DNA of 64,000 bases from CALLPQ01 sp038531745 (GCA_038531745.1 JBCBBJ010000008.1:62001-126000), one strand, 5' to 3'; shown: positions 1-9,001, counted from the stretch's first letter. Notes: generated by a model not told the origin, from the letters alone. Made by a program: numbers and translations.

Positions 1-149
1 TGCTGACTGGTTTGCGCTCACGCTTGTTACCCTTTGCTATTCGCGCGCTCGTGTAGCGCGTTCGCTATGGAAACCCAAGAGACTATGCCCTAGGCCCGGG
101 GTCTGATCCAACCATGATCTGATGGACAGATATAAAAAAGGACGATGCC

Positions 150-1376
150 ATGGTCACCCTCCTCTGCGCCTTGACGGCCCTGATCTGGACCTATCTATTT
201 ACCGTCCATGGGCGCCCCTTGATCGGATGGAAGACGGCCCGGCGCGGGCATCCCTTCTGGCGCCAGGGCCCGGCTTTATCCGCTGGTGAGATGACCGGCC
301 CGTGGCCCAGCGTTGCGATCATTGTGCCCGCCCGCGATGAGGTGGCAACCATCTGGCCGGTGGTGCGTGCGCACCTTGCAACGCACTATCCGGGGCCGTG
401 GCATCTGACCGTTGTGGATGATCATTCCAGTGATGGCACGGCCGATCTTGCACGCGCAGCCGCCGGTGATAATCCGAATTTTTCACTGACCTCCCCGCCT
501 GCGCTGCCCACCGGCTGGTCCGGCAAGCTCTGGGCCCTCAACCATGCCATTGAGCAGGCGACAGCCATGGCCACGCCGCCGGATTATATCCTGCTGACCG
601 ATGCGGATATCTTGCATCAGCCCGAAACCTTGCAACGCCTTGTGACCTATGCGGTGACGCAGGCTACGGCCATGACCTCGCTCATGGCGCGGCTTGACGC
701 ACGCGGCTTTTGGGGGGGGTTGTTGATGCCTGCTTTTGTCTATTTTTTTATGAAGCTTTATCCGTTCGCCCGGGTGAATGCGCCGGGTGACCGGCTTGCC
801 GGGGCCGCAGGCGGCTGTGTTTTGGTGCGTACGGCGCGGCTAAAGGCAGTGGGCGGCGTCGCCGCAATTCGCAATGCGCTGATAGATGATTGCGCTTTGG
901 CCGAACGGCTAAAAAACCATGTTCCGCGCGCACCGATTTTCCTCGCCCTTGCCCGCGATGAAATCACAAGCCTGCGAGACAATCACAGCCTCGCCTCAAT
1001 TTGGCAGATGGTGAGCCGCACAGCCTATACCCAGTTGCAGCATAATCCGACCTTGCTGCTCTTAACGCTGATCGGCATGGCGCTTGTCTATCTCTTGCCC
1101 GCAATGGTGATAATCACCGCCATAGCGGGTTGGCCGGTCCCCGCCCCTGTGATCCTCTTTGCTCTGATCAGTTTTGCGCTAATGAGTATCAGTTTCTTGC
1201 CGGTGCTACAGCTTTATAAAAAGCCATGGGCTCTGACATTAACCCTGCCGTTGGCTGCGGTTTTTTATACACTCATGACCCTTCACTCAGCGATCCAACA
1301 CTGGCGCGGCCGGGGCGGCGCCTGGAAGGGGCGCACTTATAGCCTTACGCGGGACGAGCGATCATCCGTGCCCTGA
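150..1376 (+). CDS. Family 2 glycosyltransferase, HpnB/CrtQ-like
   Basis: 408-aa membrane-associated GT2 enzyme. It has an N-terminal hydrophobic segment (about residues 1-20), the GT-A start VAIIVPARDE (about 52-61), the nucleotide-sugar motif DDHSSDG (about 90-96), a metal-binding DADI near 152, and several C-terminal membrane helices (about 302-385). The tail WRGRGGAWKGRTY is typical of hopene-associated HpnB proteins and the related carotenoid glycosyltransferase CrtQ. The ATG is preceded by AAGGA at good spacing. The 3' end overlaps the convergent crtR-like gene by 15 bp. I see no hopanoid gene here, while carotenoid genes are close, so a carotenoid sugar transferase is a plausible inference. 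The family call is firm; the acceptor is unknown. Confidence 0.8.
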   Translation: MVTLLCALTALIWTYLFTVHGRPLIGWKTARRGHPFWRQGPALSAGEMTGPWPSVAIIVPARDEVATIWPVVRAHLATHYPGPWHLTVVDDHSSDGTADLARAAAGDNPNFSLTSPPALPTGWSGKLWALNHAIEQATAMATPPDYILLTDADILHQPETLQRLVTYAVTQATAMTSLMARLDARGFWGGLLMPAFVYFFMKLYPFARVNAPGDRLAGAAGGCVLVRTARLKAVGGVAAIRNALIDDCALAERLKNHVPRAPIFLALARDEITSLRDNHSLASIWQMVSRTAYTQLQHNPTLLLLTLIGMALVYLLPAMVIITAIAGWPVPAPVILFALISFALMSISFLPVLQLYKKPWALTLTLPLAAVFYTLMTLHSAIQHWRGRGGAWKGRTYSLTRDERSSVP

Positions 1377-2369
1377 GGGCGCATGAGCCGGTGTGGTATC
1401 CACATGGACCGCCGAAAGCCCGCGTGCTGGCAACAAACCTTCAATGCGGGCGCCTTTACTCTCAAGATAAGATCGCTGCGCCGTAAAAAGCTTTCGGTAC
1501 AGATAGAACGGCACACTTGGCCACAAATGATGCACCAGATGGACGTTCTGATTCAATAAAATATAGTCCGCCAGCGGAAATTCCATAACCCGCGTATTTT
1601 CATAGCGTTCGGTGCTATCAAAGGGATAGTGGGGCAACCACTGAAAGAAAATCATCAACATAACCGCGCCGATGAAAGCAGGCACCCAAAACAAGCACAA
1701 AACCGCCAACCCCTTGCCAGCCAGGATTAAGCCCCACGATCCAAATTGCAGGCAATGCATCGTGATAATGTGCTCGCGCATCTCCCGTTTGGTCAGGAGT
1801 GCGTCGCCGTCATAGACCGTTTTTTCAAAGCGGCACAGCAGAAAATAAGGCACCAGATACATCAACAAACCAGAGCCAGCGGTGGCCATCAGCTTGCCAA
1901 TACCCCCGCCCACGAGCGCATGGTCAGGGTCTTTGTCGCTGTTGGTATGGCTGTGGTGATGTTGGTGCGTACGTTTTAAGACGGGCCAAGTATAAAACAA
2001 AAAGAAAGAGCCCACACGCCCGATCAGGCCATGAACCCATCCATAGGTCCGGTTACGGATGATTGATCCGTGGATCGCATCATGGATCAGTGTGTACCAG
2101 GCAAAAGCACAATATCCCAGGATGGGTGTGCACACCCAATAGGGCACACGGCCATAAAGCGCACCGATTACTAAGGAGATCTGTATACAGAGTAAAGCAC
2201 CAACTAATAGGAAAGATGGCCAGGCAACTTCTGGCATGAAGGCCTTTGCCATCGCCATCTCCGCACGCCGAGCGGTTTTGCTGGCCGTCAACGCTGGTTC
2301 TTGCGGTGTGGTGTCGTCGATCATCCGCACATTGGTGCTGGCAATAGCTGTGTCTGAAGCGAGGCTCAT
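1362..2369 (-). CDS. crtR: Beta-carotene hydroxylase, CrtR type (fatty-acid-desaturase superfamily)
   Basis: 335-aa membrane di-iron oxygenase. Histidine boxes: HDAIH (96-100), HQHHHSH (135-141), PHYPF (His247) and HLVHH (277-281). The contexts TWPVLKRTHQHHH, DPDH and HLVHHLWPSVPFYLY resemble cyanobacterial CrtR, which adds 3-hydroxyl groups to beta-ionone rings, more than ordinary acyl-lipid desaturases. Hydrophobic stretches around 52-72, 78-95 and 215-240 would form membrane helices. It is divergent from a TetR gene and convergent with a GT2 gene. A lipid desaturase remains possible, but the carotenoid neighbours favour the hydroxylase. Confidence 0.72.
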   Translation of the reverse strand: MSLASDTAIASTNVRMIDDTTPQEPALTASKTARRAEMAMAKAFMPEVAWPSFLLVGALLCIQISLVIGALYGRVPYWVCTPILGYCAFAWYTLIHDAIHGSIIRNRTYGWVHGLIGRVGSFFLFYTWPVLKRTHQHHHSHTNSDKDPDHALVGGGIGKLMATAGSGLLMYLVPYFLLCRFEKTVYDGDALLTKREMREHIITMHCLQFGSWGLILAGKGLAVLCLFWVPAFIGAVMLMIFFQWLPHYPFDSTERYENTRVMEFPLADYILLNQNVHLVHHLWPSVPFYLYRKLFTAQRSYLESKGARIEGLLPARGLSAVHVDTTPAHAPSGHG

Positions 2370-2646
2370 CGCGCATATCCTTAACGGTAAAGAAACACTG
2401 AAAATTAGGTCGCTGACCTATCTTTATGGGTCCCAGACAAAATTTGCAAGCCAAAATGACATTTGCACACCAAATCATGCTGCTAAGCCTAAGCCAGCGC
2501 CCCGGCGCCCCAGCACAACAGCGCAATGGCCCATATCTATGGAACGGGATTCCCGTCTGTTCAAAAATTCTACTGTTCATTCAACACGGTATTCGCCATA
2601 TCGGACGGATTAGGGACGACGGCACACCACATACTGGGGAGTATTT
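2370..2646. promoter_or_regulatory. Divergent control region between crtR-like and tetR genes
   Basis: 277-bp non-coding stretch that must hold the promoters of both divergent genes. It contains a perfect palindrome ACGGGA-T-TCCCGT at 2544-2556 and two direct copies of CTGTTCA at 2557 and 2574, 17 bp apart. TetR-family proteins usually bind such symmetric sites next to their own gene, so this is the likely autoregulatory region. Which element is the operator cannot be told by eye. Confidence 0.35.
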
Positions 2647-3279
2647 ATGGCCACCGCAAAAGGGGAACATCGCAAGAGCATTATTCTTGACCGGGCGCGC
2701 GACGTTTTGATTCGCGACGGTTTTGCAAAATTCACCGTGCGCGATGTTGCGGCCGCGGCGGGGATCTCCCTTGGAAACCTGCAATATTACTTTCCGTCGC
2801 GAGATGATCTGGTGGCATCGGTGATCGAAACCGAGCTGACCGCCAGTTTCGCTATTATCGAGGCGGTAAACTGGCGCGATGGAGACCTGGATACGCAGAT
2901 TTTGGTTCTGACCCGCGCACTCCTGACCCATCTGGCCGGTGATGCAGGCAAGCTCCACCAAATCATGGCATTCCTGGCGCTTAATGATGTACGCTTTCAA
3001 AAGCTTATGGATGAAAGCTATGGTCGTATCCTTGACATTGCGCGGACAACACTACGCAAAGCCTTGCCCTCCGTTGGGGACGACGATGACGCACAAAATA
3101 CATCAGCAGCAATGATTCCCGGCCTTGCGGAGGTGATCGTCGCTTTGTTCGACGGGGCACTAACCCGCATTCACGCCCAGCCGTCCATCATGCATGGCGC
3201 CGCGCGCGATGCCTATATCGACCGGATCAACGACACCGTCATCCATATCCTGGCGGGTGCGGAACACGCGACCGGTTGA
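2647..3279 (+). CDS. TetR/AcrR family transcriptional regulator
   Basis: 210 aa. The N-terminal helix-turn-helix (about residues 12-55) reads FTVRDVAAAAGISLGNLQYYFPSRDDL, a textbook TetR recognition helix. The rest is a helical ligand/dimerisation domain with no recognisable specificity. GGGGAG lies just upstream of the ATG. It is divergent from the crtR-like hydroxylase and lies about 100 bp upstream of the co-directional siderophore receptor gene, so either could be a target; repression of the divergent gene is the default expectation. Confidence 0.85.
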   Translation: MATAKGEHRKSIILDRARDVLIRDGFAKFTVRDVAAAAGISLGNLQYYFPSRDDLVASVIETELTASFAIIEAVNWRDGDLDTQILVLTRALLTHLAGDAGKLHQIMAFLALNDVRFQKLMDESYGRILDIARTTLRKALPSVGDDDDAQNTSAAMIPGLAEVIVALFDGALTRIHAQPSIMHGAARDAYIDRINDTVIHILAGAEHATG

Positions 3280-3321
3280 GACACCAGAATGCGTTCCGCC
3301 CCACAGGAAATTTCTTTCATA

Positions 3322-3347
3322 ATTGCGATTGACTTGCAATTGCAATA
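3322..3347 (+). promoter_or_regulatory. Putative Fur-type iron operator upstream of the receptor gene
   Basis: The stretch begins TTGCGATTGA and ends in the perfect palindrome TTGCAATTGCAA, about 35 bp before the receptor start. The TTGCgATtGA-type sequence resembles Fur boxes before TonB-dependent receptor genes in alphaproteobacteria. Assigned by eye, without a weight matrix. Confidence 0.4.
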
Positions 3348-3381
3348 TCCGTAATGGTCCGGTCGCCGACCGTATCGTTTA

Positions 3382-5595
3382 GTGAAAGAAATTGATCCAA
3401 TGTTAATTGACCGCCCTATTTCCGTCCGCGCGGCTCTGACTATTCTTGCCGTCAGTACCGCACTCTCCCCGTTCACATCATCGGCGATGGCGGCTAACGC
3501 ATCGCAACCTGCCGAGACCAACACCGATGACAATCCCGATATTATCGTTGTGGGACGGGTTCTTTATTCAGATCAAGTCAATGCGGTGAAGACGCCAACG
3601 CCAATTATTGACGTGCCACAAAGCCTTTCCATCATCACTGCCGATCAGATAATCCAGCAAGGATTTAACAGTGTTGGTGATATTATTCTTTATACACCGG
3701 GTGTAAACAATTCTCAGGGTGAAGGTCACCGTGATGCTGTTGTCTTCCGTGGCATTCGCTCTACGGCAGATTTTTACCTCGATGGTGTGCGCGATGACGT
3801 TCAGTATTACCGGTCTCTTTACAATCTTGAACAAGTTGAAATTCTTCGCGGGCCCAATGCCTTGTTGTTTGGCCGCGGTGGTACCGGCGGTGTCCTAAAC
3901 CGGGTTACGAAAAAAGGCGTGCTTGGTGAGCGATTTGTCGGGTTCAAGACCAGCGTTGACACCTTCGGCGCCGCAGACGTTCAAATTGATGCCAACTTTG
4001 ACGTTTCAGATAATGCCGCGTTCCGCGTAAATGCGTATTATGAATATCTGAACAATCACCGCGACTTTTATGATGGTAATCGTTTCGGCATCAATCCGAC
4101 ACTGCGGTTTGAGTTAACGCCATCAACGGTTATCGATCTGTCATATGAATATATCAACAACGAGCGTTTTGTTGATCGCGGTATTCCTTCGGACAATGAT
4201 GGCTTGCCTGCAGAACAGCTGCGCAACATCACTTTCGGCGACGAAGATATCAACACAACGACCTTTGAGTCGCACGTCATTCGCGCTCTGGTCGATCATC
4301 AGTTCAATGATAACTTCAAAGGCAATTTTAGCGTCTTTTATGGGGATTATGACAAGCTTTATGGAAACTTGTTCCCTGTTGGTTTTAATGATTCGGATTT
4401 TCCTGCCGAGCTGCAAAATGATGATGTGGTGGAATTAGACGGCTACATCGATACAACACAACGGCAAAACTTCATCATCTCGGGGAATCTTGTCGGTGAC
4501 TTTGAAGCTCTTGGCGCTGGTCACACATTGTTGTTTGGCGGTGAGTTTATTGACACCGTTAATAACAATGACCGCTTTAATGCATTCTTTCCAACCGCTG
4601 CCGCGGACGGACGCAGATCCGATCAGGAGTTATTTTTTACAACAAGGCCGCTAGACCTAACGACGACCGCTTTAGGCGAACCGAATACACTCAATTTCAC
4701 CACCGATCTGAATGATGACACAGAGGCCGACCTTACCGTGTTCTCTGTATATCTCCAGGATCAGATTGAAATTGCACCCTGGCTCGACATCGTCCTGGGC
4801 CTGCGTTTTGACAGCTTTGACATCACTGTCGATAATATTGAAACATTTATTGATACCGGAGAACGAGACATTTTGAGTAATTCAGATCAGGAATTCTCTC
4901 CGCGTCTTGGTGCTATCCTGAAGCCGCGTGAAAATGTTTCCTTATATTTCAGCTTTAGCGAGAGCTTCCTGCCGCGAAGTGGTGAGCAGTTTGCGGACAT
5001 TAATAGCGCATCTGACCGGCTTGAGCCCAATACGTTCTCCACCATAGAGCTTGGTGTGAAATGGGATTTTACACCAGCGTTAAGCTTCACGGCCGCGGTA
5101 TTCGAGAATATGCAAAGTTCTCCGCAGGTTTCCGACGATAACCCAGATACACTGGATATCATCGACAGCCGCATTCGCGGGGTCGAAGCAGCAGTCATCG
5201 GTCAGGTGACAGATCAGTGGTTTATTTCTGCTGGGTACAGCTACCTTGATGGTAACCAGGTCAACGCTTTTGGCGTCGAAGGGAACCGAGTTCGCGAATT
5301 GCCGGAACATACTTTCAATATCTGGAACAATTTCCAGGTCACACCCAAGTTTGGTGTTGGTGCTGGCCTGACATTCCAGGATGAGAGCTTTGCCGATAAC
5401 GGAAATAGTGTGACATTGCCACGGTTCGCCCGGGTTGATGCCGCCGCGTTCTACGATATCTCCGATAGGCTTCGCGTTCAGGTAAACCTCGAGAATTTGT
5501 CGGACATTGATTATTTCCCGAGCTCTCATACCGCAAACAATATAACCGTTGGCGCGCCATTCAATGCGAGGTTCACCGTAAGCGGACAATTCTAA
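3382..5595 (+). CDS. TonB-dependent siderophore receptor (Fiu/FhuE-like)
   Basis: 737-aa outer-membrane receptor. Signal peptide about residues 1-38 (ends SSAMA). Plug domain about 60-180 with VPQSLSIITADQI, FRGIRSTADFYLDGVRDD and LEILRGPNALLFGRGGTGG-like siderophore-receptor motifs; then a 22-strand barrel with alternating aromatic strands, ending in a terminal Phe (VSGQF). Length is normal for catecholate/ferric siderophore receptors. An inner ATG at 3400 (MLIDRP) is an alternative start. A putative Fur box precedes it and a terminator hairpin follows. The convergent neighbour is a 2OG-Fe(II) oxygenase, a context like PiuA/PiuC. The base composition looks more AT-rich than its neighbours. 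Confidence 0.9.
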   Translation: MKEIDPMLIDRPISVRAALTILAVSTALSPFTSSAMAANASQPAETNTDDNPDIIVVGRVLYSDQVNAVKTPTPIIDVPQSLSIITADQIIQQGFNSVGDIILYTPGVNNSQGEGHRDAVVFRGIRSTADFYLDGVRDDVQYYRSLYNLEQVEILRGPNALLFGRGGTGGVLNRVTKKGVLGERFVGFKTSVDTFGAADVQIDANFDVSDNAAFRVNAYYEYLNNHRDFYDGNRFGINPTLRFELTPSTVIDLSYEYINNERFVDRGIPSDNDGLPAEQLRNITFGDEDINTTTFESHVIRALVDHQFNDNFKGNFSVFYGDYDKLYGNLFPVGFNDSDFPAELQNDDVVELDGYIDTTQRQNFIISGNLVGDFEALGAGHTLLFGGEFIDTVNNNDRFNAFFPTAAADGRRSDQELFFTTRPLDLTTTALGEPNTLNFTTDLNDDTEADLTVFSVYLQDQIEIAPWLDIVLGLRFDSFDITVDNIETFIDTGERDILSNSDQEFSPRLGAILKPRENVSLYFSFSESFLPRSGEQFADINSASDRLEPNTFSTIELGVKWDFTPALSFTAAVFENMQSSPQVSDDNPDTLDIIDSRIRGVEAAVIGQVTDQWFISAGYSYLDGNQVNAFGVEGNRVRELPEHTFNIWNNFQVTPKFGVGAGLTFQDESFADNGNSVTLPRFARVDAAAFYDISDRLRVQVNLENLSDIDYFPSSHTANNITVGAPFNARFTVSGQF

Positions 5596-5640
5596 ACCGC
5601 CCTCCTCGTTCACCCCGCCTCCAGGGGGGAAGGCGGAACT

Positions 5641-5674
5641 GGTCACCGTGATCTCACGATTGCGGTGACCTTTT
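5641..5674 (+). terminator. Rho-independent terminator after the siderophore receptor
   Basis: GGTCACCG (5641-5648) pairs perfectly with CGGTGACC (5663-5670) around a 14-nt loop, followed by TTTT. It lies 45 bp after the receptor stop codon and before the convergent oxygenase stop. A second stem, CCGCCT/AGGCGG, sits just upstream. Confidence 0.6.
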
Positions 5675-5703
5675 CATTTGGGTACGGAGGGACAGACTTC
5701 TAT

Positions 5704-6363
5704 TCAGACGTCTTGATCCTGAATGGTGACATTCATACTGAACGACCGTCGTTCGCCCTTGGTTTTGAACGGGTAAACGCAATGAAACATATAAGACGGA
5801 AAGATCCAGAAATCGCCAACGCGGGGTTTCACCATAAAATTTGAAACCGAATAGTGCGTGTCCGTCCCAAAGGCGAATTGTAGGTGCCCGTGGGAGGGAT
5901 GATGGTCTTGATAGTCTTCTTCCCATTCCTGTTCGATATTTTGCGGTAATTGCAGATATCCAACGCAAGAAAGATGACAACCGGTATGAATGTGTAATGG
6001 GTTGTAATCATTTTCAAACTGACGCACGAACCAGCCCGAAATGATGTCGAGTGAGAAGCTCTTTTTGGTGTGATCATAGTCACCAAATTTGCCGCGCTTC
6101 ATGGCGCGCACATGATATTCGATCAAGCCCTGACCCAACCCTGCACCTGCAATGTCGATGATCGGTTTATCAAAACGCAATTCCTCGCGCACCTTCCCCA
6201 CAAGGCTATCGGAATGGTCCTGCAACCGCCTGGCGTTCATGCCATCGGCCATGGCGCGGTTTAATTGCTCGACAAGGGCTTCGGGCATTTTCACGTAGCC
6301 CATCATTGGGCCGAAGGGGGTGAAAAACTCTTTGTCGCCTTCGGGTGCGTAAATCGCCGTCAT
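5704..6363 (-). CDS. Putative 2OG-Fe(II) oxygenase
   Basis: 219 aa. The C-terminal half has the double-stranded beta-helix signature of the 2OG-FeII_Oxy_5-type family: NPLHIHTGCHLSCVGYLQLP (first iron ligands in HIH), then GDFWIFPSYMFHCVYPF (distal His) and ERRSFSMNV (Arg likely binding 2-oxoglutarate). The N-terminal 100 residues are helical. It is convergent with the TonB-dependent receptor, separated by the receptor's terminator. PiuC/YbiX-type dioxygenases are commonly coupled to Fiu/PiuA receptors; this one is of a different subfamily, so a role in siderophore processing is inferred from context only. Confidence 0.7.
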   Translation of the reverse strand: MTAIYAPEGDKEFFTPFGPMMGYVKMPEALVEQLNRAMADGMNARRLQDHSDSLVGKVREELRFDKPIIDIAGAGLGQGLIEYHVRAMKRGKFGDYDHTKKSFSLDIISGWFVRQFENDYNPLHIHTGCHLSCVGYLQLPQNIEQEWEEDYQDHHPSHGHLQFAFGTDTHYSVSNFMVKPRVGDFWIFPSYMFHCVYPFKTKGERRSFSMNVTIQDQDV

Positions 6364-6477
6364 CTTTGTCTCCGAAAAGAAGGGGTCCCGCTTGGCATGG
6401 CTTTGTAACGCCAGAAAAACCCGCCGACCCTCGAGCCTAATGCCAGTCTCAAGCGATGTACAAATAATCCCCGACAG

Positions 6478-6492
6478 CGGGTTAAAAACCCG
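6478..6492 (-). terminator. Small hairpin after the haloalkane dehalogenase gene
   Basis: CGGGTT-AAA-AACCCG on the + strand forms a perfect 6-bp stem just beyond the dehalogenase stop codon. It has no clear downstream U-run, so termination activity is uncertain. Confidence 0.3.
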
Positions 6493-6497
6493 AAGCC

Positions 6498-7436
6498 CTA
6501 TTTCAGCTTAAAGCGGTCGAGGGCAGCGGTTGCAACGCTGTCTCCCCACTCCTGAACAAAGTGACCCGCCTCCTCCAGGATCAGCGGTTCCGGGCAATGG
6601 CGGATGAGGCCATGCAATTTGCGCATGCTGTCTTCGCCAATCACCGGGTCTTGCTGACCAATGGCCATAAAGCTCTCCCCCGCCCAGCGCTCGGACCAGA
6701 ATTCGCGAGCGGAAAAAGAGGTATCAATCCCTTCGGTGCTACCGCCCTTGACCATCACAAGCTCCGGGAAACGCCGCACACCGGCTTTGAAGGCCTCATT
6801 GGGAAATGGCGCACCATAGGCGCCAGCTTCGGCGTCGCTAAGGCTTGGGGTGCCACGCTTCATCAACATAGAAATATCAAGATCCGGATTGGCCCGGTTA
6901 TACGCCCGCCAGGCAAGAAAGCCCGGCCCGGCATCTTCGCCCACGGGCAAGAATGTATTCATCACGATCAATCGCGAATAGCGGCTGGGCCGTTCCATGG
7001 GCAAGGTCAACCCCAGCAGTCCGCCCCAATCCTGGACAACCAAACAGACATTATTCAAATGCATAGCCTCAACAAAGGCGAGCAAGGCCTTGCGGTGAAA
7101 ATAATAGGTATAGACAGCATCATCTTCGGGCTTATCGGATCGGCCAAAGCCGAACAGATCCGGCGCAATGACCCGGTGCCCGGCGCCGGCAAAGATCGGT
7201 ATCATTTTGCGATAAAGATAGGACCACGACGGCTGACCATGCAGGCACAAAAACGTCACCTCCGCATCCTTCGGCCCCGCATCAACATAGTGCAAACGCA
7301 ATCCCTCATATCCGTTGAGCGTGTCGATATAATTCGGCGAGTAAGGCCAATCGGGTAGACCTTCGAACCGGTCATCGGGGGTACGGGCAACGGCGCCAAA
7401 GGAGGGGTGGTGCGGCTGGGCGTCGGAAATTGTCAT
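6498..7436 (-). CDS. dhmA: Haloalkane dehalogenase (subfamily I, DhlA/DhmA-like)
   Basis: 312-aa alpha/beta hydrolase. Oxyanion-hole motif HGQPSW (66-71), nucleophile Asp136 in VVQDWGG with halide-binding Trp137 beside it, a possible second halide-binding Trp176 in the cap, catalytic acid Asp263 (GQQDPVIG) and His292 (EEAGHFVQEWG). An Asp nucleophile instead of Ser and the acid placed after strand beta-7 are characteristic of HLD-I enzymes, which hydrolyse haloalkanes to alcohol plus halide. Length matches DhlA (310). Single gene, divergent from lpd. Many marine members have unknown natural substrates; epoxide hydrolase is the main alternative and is disfavoured by HGQPSW. Confidence 0.85.
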   Translation of the reverse strand: MTISDAQPHHPSFGAVARTPDDRFEGLPDWPYSPNYIDTLNGYEGLRLHYVDAGPKDAEVTFLCLHGQPSWSYLYRKMIPIFAGAGHRVIAPDLFGFGRSDKPEDDAVYTYYFHRKALLAFVEAMHLNNVCLVVQDWGGLLGLTLPMERPSRYSRLIVMNTFLPVGEDAGPGFLAWRAYNRANPDLDISMLMKRGTPSLSDAEAGAYGAPFPNEAFKAGVRRFPELVMVKGGSTEGIDTSFSAREFWSERWAGESFMAIGQQDPVIGEDSMRKLHGLIRHCPEPLILEEAGHFVQEWGDSVATAALDRFKLK

Positions 7437-7576
7437 TGGCGGATCCGGGAGTTTGAGAAGGGGGGAACGTGGACACGATACCCCTCACCTATTGAGGATT
7501 TGTGGTTGCTGGCAAGTCACAAAAACCATAGACACGAAACCGTTCAAGGTGAAGAAACGAAGAAGGACATTGCGCC

Positions 7577-9001
7577 ATGGCAACGCACTCAGCTGATCTC
7601 GCGATCATCGGATCAGGACCCGGCGGCTATGTGGCGGCAATCCGCGCAGCCCAACTGGGCATGAAAACCGTCATTATCGAACGCGAAAGCCTCGGCGGCG
7701 TCTGTCTCAATTGGGGCTGTATTCCGACCAAGGCCCTGCTGCGTACCGCTGAAGTCTACACGAATATGCAGCATGCGGACGCCTTTGGCCTGAAAGCGGA
7801 AAAGATCAGTTTTGATATCGACGCCGTGGTCAAGCGCTCACGCGGTGTTGCCGGACAGCTTTCGAATGGCATCGGCTATCTGATGAAGAAACACAAAATT
7901 GCAGTCATTGAGGGTACCGCCACGTTGGAAAAAGCCGTGAACGGGTCCGGTGCCCCCGCAATTGCTGTGAAGACGAAAACCGGCACCGACAAAGTAGCAG
8001 CCAACCATGTGATCGTCGCCACAGGCGCCCGGGCCCGCACGGTTCCCGCGGCCGGTCTTGAGCCCGATGGGAAATTTATCTGGACGGCACGCGAGGCCAT
8101 GGTGCCCGATATGATGCCAAAATCGCTTCTAGTGATCGGTTCCGGCGCAATTGGAATCGAGTTTGCAAGTTTTTATAATGCGCTTGGCGCTAAGACGACC
8201 GTGGTGGAGATGGTGGACCGTATTCTGCCAGCGGAAGATGCGGAGCTGTCAAAGTTTGCTGAAAAGCAATTCAAAAAAGCGGGCATGACCATCCACACCA
8301 GCGCCAGCGTTGACGCGCTTAAAACAGGTAAGTCTACGGTCAAAGCAACGATTAAGCATCAAGACGGTAAAGCCGAAACTATCGAGGTTGAACGGGTAAT
8401 TCTCGCCATCGGTATTGTAGGCAATACGGAAGATCTGGGTCTTGAAGATTTGGGCGTGAAGGTTGATCGCGGCCACATTAGTGTCAATGAGTGGATGGAA
8501 ACGGGTGTGCGCGGGCTTTACGCCATCGGTGATGTGGTAGGCGCACCATGGCTGGCCCACAAGGCAAGCCATGAAGGGATCATCTGTGTAGAGAAGATCG
8601 CCGGTAAAAATGATGTGCATCCACTTGATGTGAAGCTTATACCGGGTTGCACCTATTCGAACCCGCAATTGGCAAGCGTTGGCCTAACCGAAGCGCAAGC
8701 CAAAGAGGCGGGTTACAAAACAAAAGTCGGGCGTTTTCCGTTCAATGCCAACGGGAAAGCGATTGCCTTGGGTGAGCCCGAAGGCCTTGTAAAAACGGTC
8801 TTTGATGAAAAAACCGGCGAGCTTCTGGGCGCGCATCTGATTGGCGCTGAAGTGACCGAGCTAATCCAGGGGTTTGGCCTGGCCAAGACAATGGAGGCAA
8901 CCGAAGAAGACTTGATGCACACAATCTTCCCCCACCCGACCTTGTCAGAGATGATGCATGAGAGCGTGCTCGACGCCTATGACCGCGTCATCCATACCTA
9001 G
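7577..9001 (+). CDS. lpdA: Dihydrolipoyl dehydrogenase (E3)
   Basis: 474-aa flavoprotein reoxidising dihydrolipoamide of 2-oxoacid dehydrogenase or glycine cleavage complexes. FAD site IGSGPGGYVAAIRAAQLG at the N terminus, redox disulfide CLNWGC (about 41-46), NAD site IGSGAIGIEFA (about 192-202), second FAD motif GLYAIGDVVG, and the C-terminal catalytic pair in HPHPTLSE. It stands alone, with no E1/E2 genes nearby. The start follows AGAAGGACATTGCGCC. Its stop codon overlaps the stop of ccmD on the opposite strand. Confidence 0.93.
   Translation: MATHSADLAIIGSGPGGYVAAIRAAQLGMKTVIIERESLGGVCLNWGCIPTKALLRTAEVYTNMQHADAFGLKAEKISFDIDAVVKRSRGVAGQLSNGIGYLMKKHKIAVIEGTATLEKAVNGSGAPAIAVKTKTGTDKVAANHVIVATGARARTVPAAGLEPDGKFIWTAREAMVPDMMPKSLLVIGSGAIGIEFASFYNALGAKTTVVEMVDRILPAEDAELSKFAEKQFKKAGMTIHTSASVDALKTGKSTVKATIKHQDGKAETIEVERVILAIGIVGNTEDLGLEDLGVKVDRGHISVNEWMETGVRGLYAIGDVVGAPWLAHKASHEGIICVEKIAGKNDVHPLDVKLIPGCTYSNPQLASVGLTEAQAKEAGYKTKVGRFPFNANGKAIALGEPEGLVKTVFDEKTGELLGAHLIGAEVTELIQGFGLAKTMEATEEDLMHTIFPHPTLSEMMHESVLDAYDRVIHT

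Noticed and set aside
44..60. Hairpin CGCGCT-CGTGT-AGCGCG near the left edge
   Set aside because: No U-run on either strand and the gene to the left is out of view, so it cannot be called a terminator.
2080..2580. 166-codon minus-strand frame spanning the start of the crtR-like gene and the control region
   Set aside because: It is out of frame with the hydroxylase, Cys/Arg-rich and has no family features.
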